NCBI RefSeq assembly: GCF_037126285.1
Contig: NZ_CP147012.1
Location: 5,072,001-5,136,000 of the forward strand
Direction of reading: 5' to 3'
From: Bernardetia sp. MNP-M8
Lineage (GTDB): Bacteria > Bacteroidota > Bacteroidia > Cytophagales > Bernardetiaceae
DNA length: 64,000 bases
The translations under genes were made by a program, and so were the position numbers. Every line of letters starts with the position of its first letter. Positions within the stretch are counted from its first letter, which is position 1. Of the stretch, positions 36,417 to 45,536 are shown in pieces. The notes below the pieces were generated by a model. The model saw nothing but the letters and a program-made list of their open reading frames with translations, was not told where the DNA came from and made no database searches.

Positions 36417-37340
36417 TTAGATTTTATTCCCTCTCAAAAACTCTTCAATTTTCATTCTTCGTTTTCCTTCAGGTTGTAATTCATTGATTTTGACATAACC
36501 ATCTTGTGTCTTAACGTAAAGATAACTCTTTTGGTCTGTAAGTGGCTCTCCTATCAAAAGTTCATTTGTTTGCTCAAAATCAGCAATTTCTACATCAAAA
36601 ACCTTATACATCTTATCATAAAGGGTCATTCTTGCAGCAGGATAAGGAGTAAGTCCACGTACAAAGTTTAGTATTTTTTCACTTTCCTTATTGAAGTTTA
36701 TGAAGGTATCTTCTGTGAAAATTTTTGGCGCATGGGGTGTTTTTTCTTCCAAATTCTGTTTTTTGACAGCATAATCATTGTCTTGAATAGCTTTTACAGT
36801 TTTCAAAACAAGTTCTGCTCCTTTGTTTTTTAATCTTTCATAAAGCGTACCGACATTATCAGTATCATAAATTCTTTCTTCTTCTTGAAAAAGAATATCT
36901 CCAGTATCAATTTTATGTTGTAGGAAAAAAGTTGTTACTCCTGTTTTCTCTTCTCCATTAATAATTGCCCAATTGATAGGCGCAGCACCACGATAATTAG
37001 GCAATAGTGAAGCGTGAAGATTAAAAGTTCCTATTTCTGGCATTTGCCAAACCACTTCTGGAAGCATTCGGAAAGCAACCACAATTTGAAGATTTGCATT
37101 ATAACTTTTCAGTTCTTCTAAAAAACTCTCGTCTTTTAGATTTGTCGGTTGCAGGATAGGCAAACCGTGTTTCAATGCTGCTTTTTTCACATCAGATTCA
37201 TTTATTTTCTGACCTCTTCCTGCTTTTTTATTAGGTGCAGTAACGACAGCGACTACATTATAGCCATTTTCTACTAAGATATCTAAAGAGGAAACGGCAA
37301 ATTCAGGCGTTCCCATAAAAATAATACGTAATTCGGGCAT
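36417..37340 (-). CDS. fmt: Methionyl-tRNA formyltransferase
   Basis: A 307-residue protein. Motifs: MPELRIIFMGTPEFAVSSLDIL at the N-terminus, the VTAPNKKAGRGQ loop, FNLHASLLPNYRGAAPINWAI with the active-site Asn, His and a TGVTTFFL strand, and a C-terminal OB fold (RGLTPYPAARMTL). It formylates initiator Met-tRNA. The usual neighbour def is not next to it. The start is secure because the motif begins at residue 5. Confidence 0.95.
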   Translation of the reverse strand: MPELRIIFMGTPEFAVSSLDILVENGYNVVAVVTAPNKKAGRGQKINESDVKKAALKHGLPILQPTNLKDESFLEELKSYNANLQIVVAFRMLPEVVWQMPEIGTFNLHASLLPNYRGAAPINWAIINGEEKTGVTTFFLQHKIDTGDILFQEEERIYDTDNVGTLYERLKNKGAELVLKTVKAIQDNDYAVKKQNLEEKTPHAPKIFTEDTFINFNKESEKILNFVRGLTPYPAARMTLYDKMYKVFDVEIADFEQTNELLIGEPLTDQKSYLYVKTQDGYVKINELQPEGKRRMKIEEFLRGNKI

Positions 37341-37455
37341 ATTTTATTTTCTAAGCTGCTCATAAGCAAAAGAACAGCACTATTTTTTAATTTTCAATTT
37401 AAAACTAAGACAAATGTACAAAATTTATTGTACCCATTTCTTAAGATTTAAATTA

Positions 37456-38175
37456 CTATTTTTCATCTCTTTTTTGCATTAATTTTATTCTTAATAATTT
37501 ATCAAAAAGACTAAACTGCGTAGTGAGTAAAGCAAGTGCTTGAATGATATGCAAAATCAGTAAAACAACTACAATAAAAAGAGAAAAAATAGAATCTGTA
37601 CTTATCCAAAATAAGAATCCACTCACTAAAAACATTGGTATCCAGTAAATTAGATTTCTTACAAAAAGTAATAGAAAGTGAGCTTTCTCATTTGAATTAG
37701 TAGTTATAAAATAAAGACCTAGCAACTTTTTACCACAACTACCATCACCTAAAATACAATCTCTAAATATGATATACAATAATCCTATTGCTAAAGAATA
37801 ATTAAAAATAGTTTGTTGTTCAAATTTAAAATAAGGCAAAAAAAGATAAACTAAGCCTCCTAAAACACCAGCAATAAATAAATCTAACAAGAAAGCAAAT
37901 GAACGGTCATCACTATTTGATTTTATATACACCGAATTATCAACTTTCTGAAAGAGTAAAGTAACTGCTGTTTTTGGAAAATCATTGAATGTTTTTCTTT
38001 GATTACAATGTTCTGAACCCATATATTCCCAACTCTCTTTCAAAAATGCCGATTTACATTCAGCACAAAAAATAATTTCATCTCCTAAAGAAAAATCATC
38101 TCCTGTAATTGGGTCTTGACGATTTTCTTGTAAAAAATGAGTTTGATTTTTAGTAAGGATTAGAGTATTTTTCAT
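37456..38175 (-). CDS. Zinc-module protein with RDD-like membrane domain, paralog 2 of 7
   Basis: A 239-residue protein. The N-terminal module has DPITGD (21-26), FCAECKSAFLKESWEYM with Cys37 and Cys40, and His56-Cys57. The C-terminal half has RSFAFLLDLFIAGVLGG, then a GDGSCGKKLLGLYFI motif and VRNLIYWIPMFL. This is the RDD-family pattern of two-plus-two TM segments, and it differs from the C-termini of the other paralogs. The first about 80 bp are almost identical to those of the next gene (38295-38720), so the head was copied recently. Confidence 0.8.
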   Translation of the reverse strand: MKNTLILTKNQTHFLQENRQDPITGDDFSLGDEIIFCAECKSAFLKESWEYMGSEHCNQRKTFNDFPKTAVTLLFQKVDNSVYIKSNSDDRSFAFLLDLFIAGVLGGLVYLFLPYFKFEQQTIFNYSLAIGLLYIIFRDCILGDGSCGKKLLGLYFITTNSNEKAHFLLLFVRNLIYWIPMFLVSGFLFWISTDSIFSLFIVVVLLILHIIQALALLTTQFSLFDKLLRIKLMQKRDEK

Positions 38176-38294
38176 TTTTAATATAATTGATTCCCTTTTC
38201 TTAAACTCTGAAAGTAGGTTATTAGGTTACAATACTACTTACATTCAATCAAAAATAGTTTTTAAATAACTTAATAAGCAATAAGGTATTAATA

Positions 38295-38720
38295 CTAATT
38301 TAGCCTACTGCTCACTTTTAAATATAGAAAACTAAGTCCAAAAACAACTAAGAAAAAGAGTATATTGTTATAATCATATAACCCAAGAAAAGTATAAATA
38401 AGTCCTCCAAGAACAATGAAGTAAAAGATTATTTTAGGCATTAATTCGGATATGGCATATATTTTTTTCTTTTTTAATTTGAGTATATTTTTTTTGTTTA
38501 ATTCCAAGAAAGTAAAAACAGGAAAGTTTCTAAGCGTTTTGCTCTGATTACAATGCTTTTCATCCATAAACTCCCAACTCTCTTTTAAAAAAGCTGATTT
38601 ACAAGAAGCACAAAACACAATTTCATCTCCTACAAAAAAATCATCTCCTGTAATTGGGTCTTGACGGTTTTCTTGTAAAAAATGAGTTTGATTTTCAGTA
38701 AGGATTAAAGTATTTTTCAT
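38295..38720 (-). CDS. Zinc-module membrane protein, short, paralog 3 of 7
   Basis: A 141-residue protein: the same module (Cys37, Cys40, His56-Cys57), then a short Lys-rich stretch and two TM segments (about 94-134). It lacks the C-terminal PH-like or RDD parts of its relatives, so it may be a truncated copy or a naturally short version. It lies 119 bp upstream of paralog 2 on the same strand. Confidence 0.75.
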   Translation of the reverse strand: MKNTLILTENQTHFLQENRQDPITGDDFFVGDEIVFCASCKSAFLKESWEFMDEKHCNQSKTLRNFPVFTFLELNKKNILKLKKKKIYAISELMPKIIFYFIVLGGLIYTFLGLYDYNNILFFLVVFGLSFLYLKVSSRLN

Positions 38721-38903
38721 GTATTAGCATTTTGTTATAAAAACAAATACGTAATTTATTTTTTCTTAGATACTCTACTTTTCTAAAAAAACTGACTTTT
38801 AGAAATTATATTTTTCAGCATTTAGAAAGAAATGCTAGTATATATTTTCTTACATAAAAATTAAACTACTTTAAATAAAATCTAACAAAATTAGCAACAT
38901 AAA

Positions 38904-38933
38904 TTGTTTTTCTAGTTTAATTTGCTATTTTTG
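38904..38933 (+). promoter_or_regulatory. Promoter of recG
   Basis: TTG at 38904-38906, 19-bp gap, TATTTTTG at 38926-38933. Transcription should start near 38940, leaving only about 18 nt before the TTG start codon. Confidence 0.7.
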
Positions 38934-38957
38934 TAAAGCACTATCTTTTATAAACTA

Positions 38958-41159
38958 TTGGAACAATCTGCCGAAAATACTACGAATACTAACACTGAAA
39001 ATAATATAAGTTCAAATCAAGAACAAAATATAACTAGCACTCAAAATTCTAAAAAAGCAGTTGAAAAAACAGTTTTTGATACAAAAATAGAATTTCTGAA
39101 AGGTGTTGGGGGTTTGCGTGCCGAAGTTTTACAAAAAGAACTCAATATCAGAACTTTTGGTGATTTGCTGATGCACTTACCTTTTCGTTATGAAGACCGT
39201 ACACAATTTCAAAAAATCGGATTTATTTCGGAAGAAGATACAGCCGTTCAACTCAAAGGAAGACTACGAAATATTAATCTTTGGGGAGAAGGAAAAAAGA
39301 AGCGTTTAGAAGCCGTCTTGGAAGATTCATCAGGAGAAGTAAAACTGGTTTGGTTTCGTGGGGCAGGTTGGGTAGCCAAAAAGTTAAAAGACGGACAAGA
39401 ATATATCGTTTATGGTCGTCCGAATATGTATGGTAGGAATTTTAGTATTGCACATCCAGAAATTGATTTGCATATTCCATTAGAAAAAGAAAAAAGTTAT
39501 TTTCAGCCTGTCTATCACACAAGCGAAAAAATGAAGGCAAAAGGAATGGATAGCAGAGGGATTTCTAATCTCATGCAAACGCTTATTCGTCAGGTTCATA
39601 AAGAAATTGAGGAAACTTTGCCACCATCTATTATTGAAAAACAAGATTTATTAGATAGAAGAAGAGCCATTGTTCATATTCATTTTCCAAAGAATACAGA
39701 ATGGTTAGAAATGGCAAGAAAACGCCTAAAATTTGAAGAATTATTTTTTATTCAACTTCAACTCTTACAGTTAAAACTTGTCAGAACAGATAAAAATCAA
39801 GGTTTAATTTTTGAAAAAACACCTACTTTAACCAAATTTTATAAAGAACATTTGCCTTTCGAACTCACTGGCGCACAAAAACGAGTAATCAAAGAAATTC
39901 ATCAAGATGTACAGTCAGGCAGTCAGATGAACCGACTTTTACAAGGAGATGTAGGAAGTGGAAAAACAATTGTTTCTTTTTTGATTATGCTCATGGGAAT
40001 TGATTATGAGGCGCAAAGCTGCTTAATGGCTCCTACCGAGATTTTAGCGCAACAGCATTATGAAGGATTAAAAGGATTTTGTGATTTGTTGGGACTTCGA
40101 ATCGATATTCTGACAGGCTCAACACGTACAAAGGCAAGGCGTGAAATGTTGGCAGACCTAAAAGATGGAAAAATTCATATTATTGTCGGAACACACGCAC
40201 TTTTAGAAGATAGAGTTCAGTTTCAGAAATTAGGAATTTGTGTAATTGATGAACAACACCGTTTTGGGGTGGCACAACGAGCTAAATTATGGCAAAAAAA
40301 TGAAGGTTTTTTTCCTCATGTTTTGGTTATGACAGCAACGCCAATTCCTAGAACATTAGCCATGACTTTATATGGAGATTTAGATGTTTCGATAATTGAT
40401 GAGCTGCCAGCAGGACGAAAACCTATCAAAACAGTTCATAAATTTGATGCTCATCGCTTGCGTGTTTTTGGTTTTATGCAAAGTCAGATTGATTTGGGAA
40501 GACAAATTTATTTGGTTTATCCATTGATTGAAGAATCAGAAACACTAGATTATAAAAATTTGGAAGATGGATATGAGAGTATTTGCAGAGCTTTTCCAAA
40601 TGTTCCTGTCAGTATTTTGCATGGAAAAATGAAACCTAATGATAAGGATTTTGAAATGCAACGTTTTGCAAAAGGAGAAACCAAAATCTTGGTTGCCACA
40701 ACAGTAATTGAAGTTGGAGTAAATGTTCCAAATGCTTCTGTTATGATTATCGAAAACTCTGAGCGTTTTGGTCTTTCACAGCTTCATCAGCTTCGTGGGC
40801 GTGTTGGACGTGGAAGTGAGCAATCCTATTGTATTTTGATGAGTGGCTATAAATTAAGTAAAGAAGGCAAAAAGAGACTTGAAGTAATGGTCAGAACAGT
40901 AAATGGTTTTGAAATTGCCGACGAAGATTTGAAATTGCGTGGTGCTGGAGATATTGCAGGAACACAACAAAGTGGCGCAGTAGATTTACGCATCGCAGAC
41001 CTTGCACGAGATGGCGAAATTTTGAAAGTAGCTAGAGATGTAGCACAAGAACTTTTGAAAGAAGACCCAAAGTTAGAAAAAGAAGAAAATCTGCCTTTAG
41101 TAATTACTTTAGAAAAAATTCAAAAAGCACAGACTATTAATTGGAGTAGGATTTCTTAG
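38958..41159 (+). CDS. recG: ATP-dependent DNA helicase RecG
   Basis: A 733-residue protein. A low-complexity N-terminus (about 40 residues, Asn/Thr/Gln-rich) precedes the wedge/OB domain (FLKGVGGLRAEVLQKEL). The helicase has GDVGSGKT at about 330-337, VIDEQHRFGVAQR, ATPIPRTLAMTLYGDLDVS, and a C-terminal RGRVGRG followed by FEIADEDLKLRGAGDIAGTQQSG. RecG remodels stalled forks. No ATG exists between the upstream stop codon (38934) and the conserved region, so the start is the TTG at 38958, supported by the promoter just upstream. Confidence 0.94.
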   Translation: MEQSAENTTNTNTENNISSNQEQNITSTQNSKKAVEKTVFDTKIEFLKGVGGLRAEVLQKELNIRTFGDLLMHLPFRYEDRTQFQKIGFISEEDTAVQLKGRLRNINLWGEGKKKRLEAVLEDSSGEVKLVWFRGAGWVAKKLKDGQEYIVYGRPNMYGRNFSIAHPEIDLHIPLEKEKSYFQPVYHTSEKMKAKGMDSRGISNLMQTLIRQVHKEIEETLPPSIIEKQDLLDRRRAIVHIHFPKNTEWLEMARKRLKFEELFFIQLQLLQLKLVRTDKNQGLIFEKTPTLTKFYKEHLPFELTGAQKRVIKEIHQDVQSGSQMNRLLQGDVGSGKTIVSFLIMLMGIDYEAQSCLMAPTEILAQQHYEGLKGFCDLLGLRIDILTGSTRTKARREMLADLKDGKIHIIVGTHALLEDRVQFQKLGICVIDEQHRFGVAQRAKLWQKNEGFFPHVLVMTATPIPRTLAMTLYGDLDVSIIDELPAGRKPIKTVHKFDAHRLRVFGFMQSQIDLGRQIYLVYPLIEESETLDYKNLEDGYESICRAFPNVPVSILHGKMKPNDKDFEMQRFAKGETKILVATTVIEVGVNVPNASVMIIENSERFGLSQLHQLRGRVGRGSEQSYCILMSGYKLSKEGKKRLEVMVRTVNGFEIADEDLKLRGAGDIAGTQQSGAVDLRIADLARDGEILKVARDVAQELLKEDPKLEKEENLPLVITLEKIQKAQTINWSRIS

Positions 41160-41196
41160 GTTTTTACAAAAAACATTTTTTTTACAAATTATTCTG

Positions 41197-44100
41197 ATGA
41201 TTACAATTGATAAAATAGACTTCACAAAGCTAAAACCGTATGACGGAAAATCTACACAATGTTTTGAACATTTGTGTTATCAATTAGCTCAAAAAGAATT
41301 TGGACATCTTGGAACATTTACTCCAATAGATGGAAGTGGAGGAGATGGTGGGATAGAATTTTACTTAGAACTTAATAACGGTGATAAGTGGGGGTGGCAG
41401 TGTAAATTTTACGGAGATACGGGGCGACTTAATATTGCCTCTAGAGATAAAAGTATAGAAGATTCTTTTGAAACAGCAATCAGAAACCATAGTAATTTAA
41501 CGAAGTGGATTCTATGTTTAAAGACAGATTTAACTGCAAACAGTTTATCCCAAAAAGGAAAGTTTAGTAAAGGGGAAGAATATTGGTTTCAAAATACATT
41601 ATCAAAAAAGATTCCTTCAGGAAGGATAATCGCACTTGAACATTGGGGAGAATCTTTGTTTCTTACTTTTCTCAAAGATTCAAAACACATAGGAATTCGT
41701 AGTTTTTTTTTCGGAGAATTAGAGTTTAATGAAGAGTGGTTTAAAAATAAGTTTGCAGAAAATTTTGAGAAAGTAAAAGACAAATATGACTCTGATTTAC
41801 ATTCCATTGATAAATATACTCAATCTAAGATTGATTTCCTTTTGTTTGATACAAATTACACAAAACTAACAAATGAATTAAAAAAAGAACTCCTTGAAAA
41901 ATCAAATGAAATTGAAAGAATATTGCATGATTTTCAAGATGAAAGAATGATTAACTCAAAAGAAAAAACAGAGAGAGAGAGTTATTTTTTGGCATGTCAA
42001 AATTTCAAACAGCATATTGCGTTTGTTGATAATAAAATTAATTTTATTGAATCTTGTTTTATCAATTGCAATCATGAACTTCTAAACAATTTTAAAATAG
42101 AAGAATTAAATGAGAATTTCTTTGACTATTACAACAAAATTGATTACAGAGTTTTTGATGAAAAATCAAGAGCATTTACTGACGCAGTAAGTATTTTAGA
42201 CTTAATATCAGACTTTGGAGATATTTATAAGCGATTTTTTAGAAACTATTTTCATGAGCTACAAAGAGAAATTCATTTTATAGCAGATGCTGCAAAAGGA
42301 AAAACGCATATTTCCTGCGACATTGCTTTTAGACAAATAACGAACTCAAAACCAGCTATTTTTATTACAGGAGATAAATTTACTAATGAAACAAGTATTT
42401 CAGAAGCATTACGAAAAATTCTTGATATTCCACAAGAATTTACATTTGATGATTTTATACAAGCACTTGATATTTATGGTTCAATTCTAAATACACAAAT
42501 ACCAATAGTAATAGATGGTTTAAATGAAACTATTTCAAATCGTTTATTTTCTCCTATATGGGAAAATCATATATCTGCATTTATATCAAAAATTGTACTA
42601 ACCAACAATCTTGTAGTAGTAACCACTTGTAGAGAGTCTTATACTAAGAGGGTTTGGGGTAATTCATCAAAAAATAAATTTCACTACCTACATGGTTTTG
42701 AAGATTACGAAACAATTCATGAAGCTGTAAAAAAATACTTTACTAAATACAAGTTAGAGGCTGATTTATCTTTTGCTTCACTTGAAAAATTTAGAGATCC
42801 GATATTCTTGAAAATATTTTGTGAAATAAAAAATCCTAACTGGAAAACCTCTGGTGAAATTGCTGTTAATCTTGAAGAGGAATCATCATACGATGTGTTC
42901 AAAGAGTATTTAAATCAAGTAAACAAAAGAGTAACTAATAGCAATCCTATTTTAAAGAATAACGAACAATTTGTAGCAGAATCACTTAAAAAATTATCGT
43001 CTTATTTATGGAAAAATAATTTACGAGAAATACCAATCAATGATTTCTATAATTTAATTGATGGCAATTCCAATTACGAAAAAGACAAATCAAAGGCAGA
43101 TATTTTGATTAATGAAGGTTTAGTTATAACTCGTGATATGAGGAGTAAAAGCGAATATGTAAGCTTTACTTATGATATTCTAGCTGGATTTGTAATTGGA
43201 GAAAGTTTAATTGAAAACAATTCTAACATTTCATATTTTTTAAGTAAAAAGTTTATTCGTAAGACTATTTATAATAATGAACAACACCCCTTATTTGAAG
43301 ATATTATTTCTGCTTTATGTCTGCTATTACCACAGATTAAACAAATATCATTTCATGAGTTGATTAAAGTAAACAAATTATCAATATTAACACGCCACAA
43401 ATTATTTAAGTATTTACCAAAATTTATTTCGAATAAATTTTCTGAGCGAATTAGATTTTTAGACTACACATTTAGGAAGTCTATTCAATCACTTTTTATA
43501 TTACCTGCTAGTGCTTTAAAAGAAAGCGATGTTGATTTAGTTACTGAACTTTTTTTCAAAACAAATCAAAATAAAGAAATATTTTTTAATCTTTTCTTTA
43601 AAACGTTAAGCGATGTAAAACACCCTTTAAATGCTTTTTTCTTTTCCCAACTTTTATCATCTTTAAAGATGCATGAACGAGATATTTCATGGACTGAATA
43701 TATAAGAAAGGAAAGTCATGAACTAGAGAAGTATATTTCTGAATTTGAAACACAATGTCGTTCTACTAAAACTGAATCAGAAGTAGTTTCTGAAAAGCAA
43801 CATGTTATCTCAACAATCATAGTTTTCTTTCTTACAAGTACAAACAGAACTTTGAGAGATAAAACTACAAAAGCTCTTTACCATTATGGAAGAAAATTTC
43901 CAAAAAACTTCCTGTCTTTAGTTTGTGATTCTCTAAAACTTAATGACCCTTATATATGGGAACGAACATTAGCAGCTTTGTATGGTGTAGTATTAGCAAT
44001 GCACAACTCGCTACAATCTAATGATTTTAAAAACATTACTCTTCCTGAAATTGGTAGAAGTATTTATGATTTGATATTTAAAGAAGATGCTGCTCACTCT

Positions 44101-45528
44101 ACTACGCATATTTTGGCACGAGATTATGCTAGAAGAGTTATAGAAATTAGTTTGATATATTATCCAAATTTACTTTCTAAAGACGAAGTAAAAAATATAC
44201 AGCCACCTTACTCATTTGGAGGAATTAGAGATTTAGGTGAGTACGATTATGGAGATAAAGAATATCACTATTCTGGCCCCATGCGTATGGATTTTAGCAA
44301 TTATACGATAAGTAGATTAGTTGCAAATGGTCACTCATATTCAAATCCTCCAGAGAAAGTCAAAGTTAGAAGACAGATTTACTGGCGAATTTATAATCTA
44401 GGTTGGAATGAAATACTATTTAAAGATGTAGAGAAAGCACTTGAAGATGGTAGCTATTATAATGGTATAGGAGCAGAACGTTATGGAAAAAAATATTCTT
44501 GGATTGCTTATTATGAAAACGCAGGGTTGAGAAATGATTTAGATTTACTAGGTAGGTATTATGATGAATTTAGAATATCTGATGCAGATATCGACAGCAG
44601 CTTTCCCAAAAAGCCGAAAAATGAAATATTTGTAGAAAGCGACTTATTAGGGAATAGAACAACAACTTTAATTGATTGGTATGAAAACGGAGGATTGCCT
44701 TTTATTGAAGAATACTTGTCTGTACAAAATCTAAAAGAAAATGATGGCGACTGGGTTTGTTTGGATTCCTTTATCGTCCAAGAAGATATTTCACTAGGAA
44801 GAAATCTTTTTGTTTTTACTCGTGGATTTATAGTGCAAGAAGATGATTATTTAGAAATATGTAACCTATTAACAAACCAAAGCATGGAGGAAAGATGGTT
44901 ACCTGAAAAAAAAGAAAACTATTACACTTTCGCTGGAGAGTTATATTATTGCAAAGAATCAACTCACGATAATTATACAATTTTGGAGTTTGAAACTGAC
45001 AAAAAAACAGTAAAAATAAAAAAAGGGGAATCAGGTTATTATCCCTCTATACATTATGACCTAAATGAGGATAATTTAGAATTAAGGGAAGAGTTTCCAG
45101 ATGAAATTGAAACAGAGGTATCAGACATCAAAGAGTTTGAAGTTTTGATGCCAGCAATGGAATACAATTGGGAAAGTCATCATAGTTCAACTAACAATGC
45201 AGGTCATACTACTGTTGTAGGCAAAGAAGTTGCAAATCATTTAGACTTGTTAAATCAACCTCAAACATTTGACTTACTTGATGAACATGGAAAACTTGCT
45301 TCTATGAATATTCACTATGAAAAGAATTATAACAATAATCACAATTTTGTTTATATACGAAAAGATTTATTTGATAAATATCTTTCAGACACAAATTCAA
45401 AGTTTGTTTGGGTTATGTGGGGAGAAAGAGATGTAAGGTTTAAAACAGAAGAAGAAAAAGAAGAGTTTTTTAAAACAAATCCTTTTAAAAGACATCAAGT
45501 ATTTCAGAAAATTATTGAATATAAGTAA
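41197..45528 (+). CDS. Nuclease-STAND NTPase, Avs-like putative antiviral effector
   Basis: A 1443-residue protein. Residues about 1-170 look like an Mrr/PD-(D/E)XK nuclease: FEHLCYQLA with Glu24, then IDGSGGDGGIEF with Asp50 and WGWQCKFY with Gln68 and Lys70. A coiled-coil-like linker follows. The NTPase core has Walker A ADAAKGKTH at 363-371 (the usual first Gly is Ala), Walker B IPIVIDGLNE at 435-444 and a VVVTTCRES sensor strand. The remaining about 900 residues are helical repeats with a distinct C-terminal end rich in Trp, Asp and Gly. This nuclease-STAND-repeat order is that of Avs proteins, which are activated by phage proteins. It lies 37 bp after recG and ends 8 bp from the convergent mutL gene. 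Confidence 0.75.
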   Translation: MITIDKIDFTKLKPYDGKSTQCFEHLCYQLAQKEFGHLGTFTPIDGSGGDGGIEFYLELNNGDKWGWQCKFYGDTGRLNIASRDKSIEDSFETAIRNHSNLTKWILCLKTDLTANSLSQKGKFSKGEEYWFQNTLSKKIPSGRIIALEHWGESLFLTFLKDSKHIGIRSFFFGELEFNEEWFKNKFAENFEKVKDKYDSDLHSIDKYTQSKIDFLLFDTNYTKLTNELKKELLEKSNEIERILHDFQDERMINSKEKTERESYFLACQNFKQHIAFVDNKINFIESCFINCNHELLNNFKIEELNENFFDYYNKIDYRVFDEKSRAFTDAVSILDLISDFGDIYKRFFRNYFHELQREIHFIADAAKGKTHISCDIAFRQITNSKPAIFITGDKFTNETSISEALRKILDIPQEFTFDDFIQALDIYGSILNTQIPIVIDGLNETISNRLFSPIWENHISAFISKIVLTNNLVVVTTCRESYTKRVWGNSSKNKFHYLHGFEDYETIHEAVKKYFTKYKLEADLSFASLEKFRDPIFLKIFCEIKNPNWKTSGEIAVNLEEESSYDVFKEYLNQVNKRVTNSNPILKNNEQFVAESLKKLSSYLWKNNLREIPINDFYNLIDGNSNYEKDKSKADILINEGLVITRDMRSKSEYVSFTYDILAGFVIGESLIENNSNISYFLSKKFIRKTIYNNEQHPLFEDIISALCLLLPQIKQISFHELIKVNKLSILTRHKLFKYLPKFISNKFSERIRFLDYTFRKSIQSLFILPASALKESDVDLVTELFFKTNQNKEIFFNLFFKTLSDVKHPLNAFFFSQLLSSLKMHERDISWTEYIRKESHELEKYISEFETQCRSTKTESEVVSEKQHVISTIIVFFLTSTNRTLRDKTTKALYHYGRKFPKNFLSLVCDSLKLNDPYIWERTLAALYGVVLAMHNSLQSNDFKNITLPEIGRSIYDLIFKEDAAHSTTHILARDYARRVIEISLIYYPNLLSKDEVKNIQPPYSFGGIRDLGEYDYGDKEYHYSGPMRMDFSNYTISRLVANGHSYSNPPEKVKVRRQIYWRIYNLGWNEILFKDVEKALEDGSYYNGIGAERYGKKYSWIAYYENAGLRNDLDLLGRYYDEFRISDADIDSSFPKKPKNEIFVESDLLGNRTTTLIDWYENGGLPFIEEYLSVQNLKENDGDWVCLDSFIVQEDISLGRNLFVFTRGFIVQEDDYLEICNLLTNQSMEERWLPEKKENYYTFAGELYYCKESTHDNYTILEFETDKKTVKIKKGESGYYPSIHYDLNEDNLELREEFPDEIETEVSDIKEFEVLMPAMEYNWESHHSSTNNAGHTTVVGKEVANHLDLLNQPQTFDLLDEHGKLASMNIHYEKNYNNNHNFVYIRKDLFDKYLSDTNSKFVWVMWGERDVRFKTEEEKEEFFKTNPFKRHQVFQKIIEYK

Positions 45529-45536
45529 ATAACTTT

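Noticed and set aside
41197-45528. Type IIS or Type I restriction enzyme
   Set aside because: No methylase or specificity subunit nearby, and the NTPase is STAND-type rather than helicase; the Avs-like reading fits better.
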